Positions 58,437 to 64,000 of a stretch of 64,000 nucleotides of DNA are shown piece by piece. Origin of the DNA: Symbiodinium microadriaticum. Taxonomy: Eukaryota; Sar; Dinophyceae; Suessiales; Symbiodiniaceae. Below the pieces are notes generated by a model. The model saw only the letters and a program-made list of their open reading frames with translations, was not told the DNA's origin and did no database searches. Where the stretch lies: assembly GCA_001939145.1 (NCBI GenBank), contig LSRX01000295.1, positions 311,100 to 375,099 of the forward strand, given 5' to 3'. Numbering within the stretch: position 1 is the first letter of the stretch; every line of letters starts with the position of its first letter. Position numbers and translations under genes: made by a program.

Positions 58437-59741
58437 AAATGTCAAAATGTCCTAGAGCTTCAGGGTTGCTACAGGACTGAAACCCGACAAGCAGGCACAA
58501 GAACAAAACACCTCTCCTGAACAGCGAAAGCCCCAAACCGGCTTTGAGTGTGATGGCATAAGTTGGTTTTAACCCAAAACCCTACAGTAAACCCTAAAGT
58601 TTCAGGGTCTCTTAAGGTTTAGGGGCGTCTTAGGTAGTATGAATTTGCCATCCTTGCAGCTGCTGAACTTGTTTCACCGACTGCCCCAAGACAACAGAAG
58701 GTGCAAGGCTTCGGAATCATACCATGTCATACCCAGGACCCTCCAAGTACCTTCAAATAGTATATGGTCCCAAATTAAGGGTATTTAGGTTCTTTAGAGG
58801 GTAGATGGAGGGTCTAGGACTAGAACAATTGAAATACTAATTAGGGCTTAGGGTCTAATGCTGTTGGATTAGGGTCTTGGGCTGTACAGCTAAATCCACA
58901 CAGCACTCTAGCCCTGATCCCTAGACGTGTAAACCCTGGAAACCAAACCCCTAAACCCTGAACCCAGCCTACAAACCCCTCAACCGTAAACCGTCCCCCC
59001 TGTATGACAGTCCCATGCCCTAAACATCAAAGCTCTACGAAGTGTAGACCGGGGGTTCGAATGTTTAATCACCATATAGTAACTTTGACAGCAACCCCAA
59101 AGCAAGCCTCATACTAGCCCTTAAAACCTAAATCCTATAAACCCTAAACCCTATAAGACCAAAAGCGAGCCTTTTCAGCTTCGGAAAGCGCCAGCGTGAA
59201 CCGGTTGGGATGTTCCTGCGAGGGTCTTGAAGCTTGTGTGGCATAGACGGGCCACAGTCATGACCTACTCAGGTTTCAGGTTTAGGGCGATTGTGGCCCC
59301 TAGCCCTGCGCCCAAACCCTAAACCCTAAACCCTAAATCCTAAATCCTGAGACCTCAACTATAAGACCCTAAAGCCTAAACCCTGTCAGAATGATGGTAG
59401 GGTTTAGGTTAAGCAGCTAGGGGGTTTGGGCTCAGGATTTCAGGGCCTAGGTCTCGGTTTGTGTAGGGTTTTTAGGGTTTAGGGCTTTAGTGTTTTAGGA
59501 TTTTCTTTAACCCCTGTAACAAACTGTGCGAGATGGGGCTCATCATTGGAAATTGTTCTGTTTCTGGACCTCCAATGCTTTCAACAAGCCGTCGTCGCGA
59601 CATGTTGCAACGAATGAGCACAAACACGTACGTGCCCGTGCTGCTAATCAGTGCCAGCACGTACGACTTTTTTTGCCATGACTGCCGTCTGTCAGTGACT
59701 ATATAGGTGAACCGTTGCTCTTGCTGCAAAGCCTCCTACAA

Positions 59742-59841
59742 TGTAGGGGCCGTAATAATTAGAACAGGGTTTTGGGGTATATTATACCGTAATTATTATA
59801 AGGAACCCCGAAGATAGCATAGGTAAGTTAAGGCCCCTATA
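59742..59841 (+). repeat. Family-B fold-back element
   Basis: ATGTAGGGGCCGTAATAATT at the start and GTAAGTTAAGGCCCCTATA at the end, with GGGTTTTGGGGTATATTATA inside. No coding capacity. Confidence 0.65.
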
Positions 59842-61302
59842 GCAGATGCATGTCCCTTGCTTGAGTTGTTGCACTAGCACCTGCTGCTGCTGGCCACTTT
59901 CAGCTTCGGACTTCGTAGAAAGCACAGCAAGACCGCAGCGAACGCAACATGGTCTTGCTGTGGTATAGGGTTCGTGGCTTTAGGGTGCAGGGTTAGGGGT
60001 TGAGGGTTCAAGGATTTAGGGTGCACTTATCCATTAAGCCTCCCCACGGCAGACGCACAAAAATAAAGAAACAAAAACATATCGTGCTCAGCGCCCAAAA
60101 CACCATCTACCGAACACAAATACCTTATGGAGGCTCCTTACATCTCCTTCATGATGTAATGCCTCTTTTACAACCAAAAAACAAACCCTAAACCCTAAAC
60201 CCTAAGCCTGTCCATGGCCTTCACCGGGCTTCGCCTTCAACCCATTCCCTATGAGGACTTCATAGACAGTTGAACGTTCGGGGGTTTAGGGCGGTTAAGG
60301 GCCTTTAGGGTTTGGGGGTTTACGGTTTAGGGTTTAGGGTTTAAGGGTTGAGGGGTTCAGAGTTTATGGTTTAAGGGTTTAGGGTTAGGGATTTTTGAGG
60401 TTTACGTGCGTTACCTAAGGTGTATAAGGTCGACAACGAGTGGCCTAATGATGAGAGAAGGTATCTGCGCCCATGAGGCTAATGTAGAAGCCTTGAAGAT
60501 CGAATACATAGAACCCCAAAACCTAAACCCTGAACCCTATATCAGGGAACACTGAAGAATACGACTGCTATTCATAAATGCCCAGTCTACACACGCTTAC
60601 AAGCCGCAAAACTGAGCCTAACATCCTCAACCCTAACCCTACCTATGGTCTCCATTGTAGTTCTAGTTTTTGGTTATTATAGAGGACTTTATGGTGGGGA
60701 TCCTGCAACACAAAAAAGATGGTGAACCAAATCATGAACTACAATCTACAATGAAGACTATAGGGAGATATACAGAAACCCGCCCCACAGACCCACCAAC
60801 ACAAAAGAAGAGCGTTGCGCCTGCAGCGTGCGATGCGCCGAACCCGAAGGTGTCGCCTGTTTCGGTAAATAAGTCATTGACCATGTGCGGTGACCCAGAT
60901 CACGGGGACTTAGAACCATAGGACTGTTGGGCAGTCAAGGCAAATAAAGACAAATAGTGACAATAATCTTCAAGAAAGGCGAAAAGAGGACAATAGTAGA
61001 CAAATCCGGACACACAGAGAGAGAAATAAGGACAAATACCAGCAAACAAAGTTTTTGGGTATGTACTGGCTTTCCCGGCTTAAAGATTCAGTTTCGGGTT
61101 TGGGGCTCGGGTCTGGGGTTCCGCGTTTAACGCCGCGGATCAAGGCTTCCGTTTATCAAGGCTTTGGGATAGGCTTCAGGTAGATTTTGATCAAGCCAGC
61201 AACCTGACCTCAAGCATCTTGGAAGGACTTAGCTGTGCTATACGGTTGCATATCCAGAGAGCCCGGCATTCCTGAATAAGGAATAGTGTAATCCTCACCT
61301 TG

Positions 61303-61310
61303 CATATATA

Positions 61311-61346
<36 letters not shown>

Positions 61347-61386
61347 CGTACGTACGTACGTACGTACGTATGTATGTGTGTATGTC
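61303..61386 (+). repeat. Compound TA / TGTA / CGTA microsatellite
   Basis: (TA)n then (TGTA)n, then (CGTA)6, then TATG repeats. The CGTA part probably arose from TGTA by point change and spread. Confidence 0.95.
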
Positions 61387-62599
61387 TGCCTTCTCAATGT
61401 CATTAATGAAAGAGTATTCCTTCCCGAGGGTACTGGACTCTCTGAATAAGCCTACCCACCCCGGATACCTTAATTCTGTGCTTGTCGTTGCGTGTGTGAT
61501 GTTCCATAAAGCCTTCTCGCTCATAGCCCTTAAGATGACCATGCTATAATAGCCCAAAAAGCTACTTATAAATCTCTAAAGCTTAAACCCTAAACCCTAA
61601 CCCTCATAATGAATGCAAATGCCTCTGGCGACTCCCCGGGAGGAGATGGGGTTCCACCTCGGCTGCTATCATAGAAAGGCCTAACGAATTTCATGGAACT
61701 TATAGTATAGGGTTAGGGGCATATTGCGGAGGAGGGTAGGGGGAAAGCCGGAGGCCCAAGCAATACTACAAAACACCCCCCCCCCCAAAAAAAAAAATGT
61801 CGCGAAGTATTCAAGCTGTCTGGGTGCTCGAAGGCGTCTTGCTCAGGGTTTATAGGGTTTAGGAAACCCTAAGCCCTAAGCCATGAGCATGGTCTTCGTC
61901 GAGGGTTTACATGGCCTACATCGCAAGATTTGGGTGCTTGAGCTTGTTTGTCAAAACCCCTAAAACCCTAAACCCCAAATCCTAAACGCAAACGCTGTAA
62001 TTAGTAGGGTTTAGGCAGTTTGCTTGCAGCTAGTTTGCGAGCGGCTGAGTGGCGAGAAATTAGTGGGAAATTGTGAGAAATTAGCGAGATATTAATCAGA
62101 AATTAGCGAAGTCTTTTTGAATTTTGGATGAACCAGCGGATGTCCTGAAACTTCTCATAGGAATCATCTTGCTATTTTCTTGCTATTTGCTCACAAATAT
62201 CTCCCAAAATTCTCGTATAGTTGTCTTCAGATTCAGCTCTACTAAGAATGAAGATCTCCTGCGCGAAAAGAAGTTGTCACCGTACTACTGAGGGCCTACA
62301 GACCTGCGGCATTCCCCGAACCTCATCTGCCAGCGACAGACCCGAACCAAAATCCAGCGAGGGTTCAAGGCTTTGGCTTTAAGGGTCTCTTGGCGGGTCT
62401 CTTGATGCCCACACAACCCTCACCCCTAAACCCTATCTAAGAATGCCACTGGCTGCGGGGCTCGACATTGCGGCGAGGGGCAAGCAGCACGTCTGAGCCA
62501 AAGATGAAAGTGGCGAGGGTTCCTTTTAGGCTTCCTTTTCAGCGGAATCGGTTTAGGAGTTTCGGGCTTAAGGGTTAAATCTCATCCTCGGTTTCCTGA

Positions 62600-62839
62600 A
62601 AACCCTGATATCAAGACCACCTTACCCTTGTAGATCATTGTAGCCGCTGTCGGAGAGCTGCAACTCTGCTGATGTGTAGGGTCTGGGACCCATAGGTCCT
62701 AGGTCTGGAGTAAGACTGAACGCTTCAGGGTACAGGCAAGCCTGGAATCCAGATTATGGTCACCAGGATGATGGCTCGCAACATGATGACGGTGAGGGCG
62801 AGTATGATGATACTGACGAACCTCAAGAAGAAGAAGAAT

Positions 62840-62892
<53 letters not shown>

Positions 62893-63920
62893 GGCAGCTG
62901 TAGCGTTTGCCGCTGCGGAGGGTGTGGTGTGTTCCTTTTGAAGTTTTTGTGGTCAAGAGCCTGAAGGCCTCAAGTCTTCTGTTGTTTTCGTGAATTAGAG
63001 GATGTGTTGGTCCCCTTTTTGTCCAAGGTTTCTTTTGTTGTTTTTGAGTGTGTTTTGTTTTCGTGGTGTTCGTTGCTTTTGCTTTAGTTGCACGTGCATT
63101 TTTAAGGTATGTACTTGTAAAGTCCACAACACGCGAGACTTTTCTGGACAAAGTAACAGGAAAACCGCAGCAAGAGGGAGCAACATTGTGATTATCGTTG
63201 TTATTGTTGTCCTCATTATCCCGTGCATGCACAAGCAACAACAACATCATTATCATCATAATCGCCATACATACCAACATCATCGTGATCTGCAGCATCA
63301 AGATCATGATCATAAGCATCAGCATCATCATGAAACAACATCAACATCAGAGTCACGTCATCAAAGTATCCTCACCCCAAAACGGAGCAAAACAAAAAAC
63401 ATTGCATGTAGGCGGCATTAGCATGGACGTCATCGGCCCCCACTACCATCCCCCCCCTCCCCTCCCCACCCCTACACGGAGCACAAAAGCAACAACATGT
63501 AAGCAGCATTAGCATGGCGTCGTCAGCCCCTCGCCCATCCCCGCCCCTCCCCAACCCTCAAAAGCAACACTCAATGTAAGCCGCAGTAGCATCGACGTCA
63601 TCAGCCCCTCCCCCATCCCCCCTCCCTCCCCAACTCTGCAAAGCAACACTACATGTAACCCGCATTAGCATGGACTTTTGGCACAGTGCAGCCCTGCAAT
63701 CGAACAAGGTTTTTGAAGAAAACACCTATAAAAAAAAAAGATACGAAATAAAAACGGAGGTGCTTTGTGGGGACAGCCATATGCCAAAACTCGAGTTTTA
63801 GCACATTGCGGCCACCCTCCGCGGCGGCAAATGCCACACCTGCCAACAAAAACACGACATCAACATCAACAACAGCAACAACAACAGCAACAACAACAAC
63901 AACCCGCCACAAACACCACC

Positions 63921-63952
<32 letters not shown>

Positions 63953-64000
63953 CAACCACCCGACCACCACCACCACCACCACCGCCACCACCGCCGCCGC
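62600..64000. repeat. Microsatellite and tandem-repeat DNA at the right edge
   Basis: 62839-62892 is an (AAC)n run that would encode poly-Asn. About 63400-63680 is a repeat of 75-93 bp, listed next. 63840-64000 is (AAC)n, (ACC)n and (CCG)n up to the window edge. Frames here are mostly translated microsatellite. Two places read VAFAAAEG next to an AAC/GTT run, 62900-62925 on plus and 63808-63834 on minus. Confidence 0.75.
63400..63680 (-). repeat. Tandem repeat containing GCATTAGCATGGACGTCATC
   Basis: Anchors ATGTAGGCGGCATTAGCATG (or variants) at about 63406, 63499, 63573 and 63653, followed by a C-rich stretch CCCCTCCCCCATCCC and a CAACACT-type word. On the minus strand three of the copies read V-H/D-A-N/T-A-A/G-Y-M/I (e.g. 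DDVHANAAYM). The reading frame is not continuous through the array. Confidence 0.75.

Larger units (their letters stand above)
52195..62600. repeat. Telomere-motif- and fold-back-rich intergenic DNA
   Basis: No gene was supported. Telomere-type tracts are dense at 52885-53170, 53640-53720, 53820-53940, 56245-56465 and 60285-60390. Fold-back copies are listed. 60940-61030 has GACAAATA-type repeats, 61303-61386 is a (TA)n(TGTA)n(CGTA)n microsatellite, and 62055-62120 repeats GAAATTAGCGAG-like words. Minus-strand frames at 59487-59729 and 57317-57538 are open, but I recognise neither. Confidence 0.7.

Noticed and set aside
61210..61557. Tyr/Thr-rich open frames on both strands
   Set aside because: Translated TATG/CGTA microsatellite.
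62756..62941. Poly-asparagine open frame
   Set aside because: It is a translated AAC microsatellite with short flanks. There is no independent sign of coding.

Overview
The window looks like nuclear DNA of a dinoflagellate (or a close alveolate relative). The telomere-type motif TTTAGGG/CCCTAAA is scattered through it in both orientations. Genes are cut into many short exons. Acceptors are mostly AG|G. Reading frames can only be joined if GA-AG and GC-AG introns are used beside GT-AG ones, a known dinoflagellate habit. Several exons match protein families that I recall as multi-copy in dinoflagellate predicted proteomes. These matches are from memory and were not searched. No rRNA, tRNA, CRISPR array, promoter or terminator could be supported.

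Layout. 1-29.8 kb is repeat-dense intergenic DNA: degenerate interstitial telomere repeats plus many 75-110 bp fold-back (MITE-like) elements in at least seven families. It holds two gene relics, both on the minus strand: a broken J-domain/HUH-Rep-like gene (8.37-9.38 kb) and an open exon with a VRNTFLHD motif (19.1-19.3 kb). 29.8-52.2 kb is a gene-bearing block in which every supported exon is on the plus strand: (i) a multi-exon gene at 29.83-33.77 kb; (ii) a cytosine-methyltransferase-like gene at 35.59-36.8 kb; (iii) a small 90-residue gene at 39.6-40.06 kb; (iv) a coiled-coil protein with a 48-54 bp coding minisatellite at 42.05-45.05 kb; (v) a long gene at about 45.7-52.2 kb with a 'DW...HPDWP' N-terminal part and a C-terminal part that resembles a transposase in motif order. 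Telomere-like DNA enters this block mainly as one higher-order array at 38.6-39.4 kb. 52.2-62.6 kb returns to telomere-like and MITE-rich DNA. 62.6-64 kb is microsatellite and tandem-repeat DNA.

The genes do not form a recognisable pathway. Several (Rep-like, methyltransferase-like, transposase-like) have the look of mobile-element-derived multi-copy families, so part of the 30-52 kb block could be a mobile-element cargo or graveyard. That is inference. Exon borders were set by hand from frame, phase and splice motifs. They are internally consistent in many places but need transcript data.
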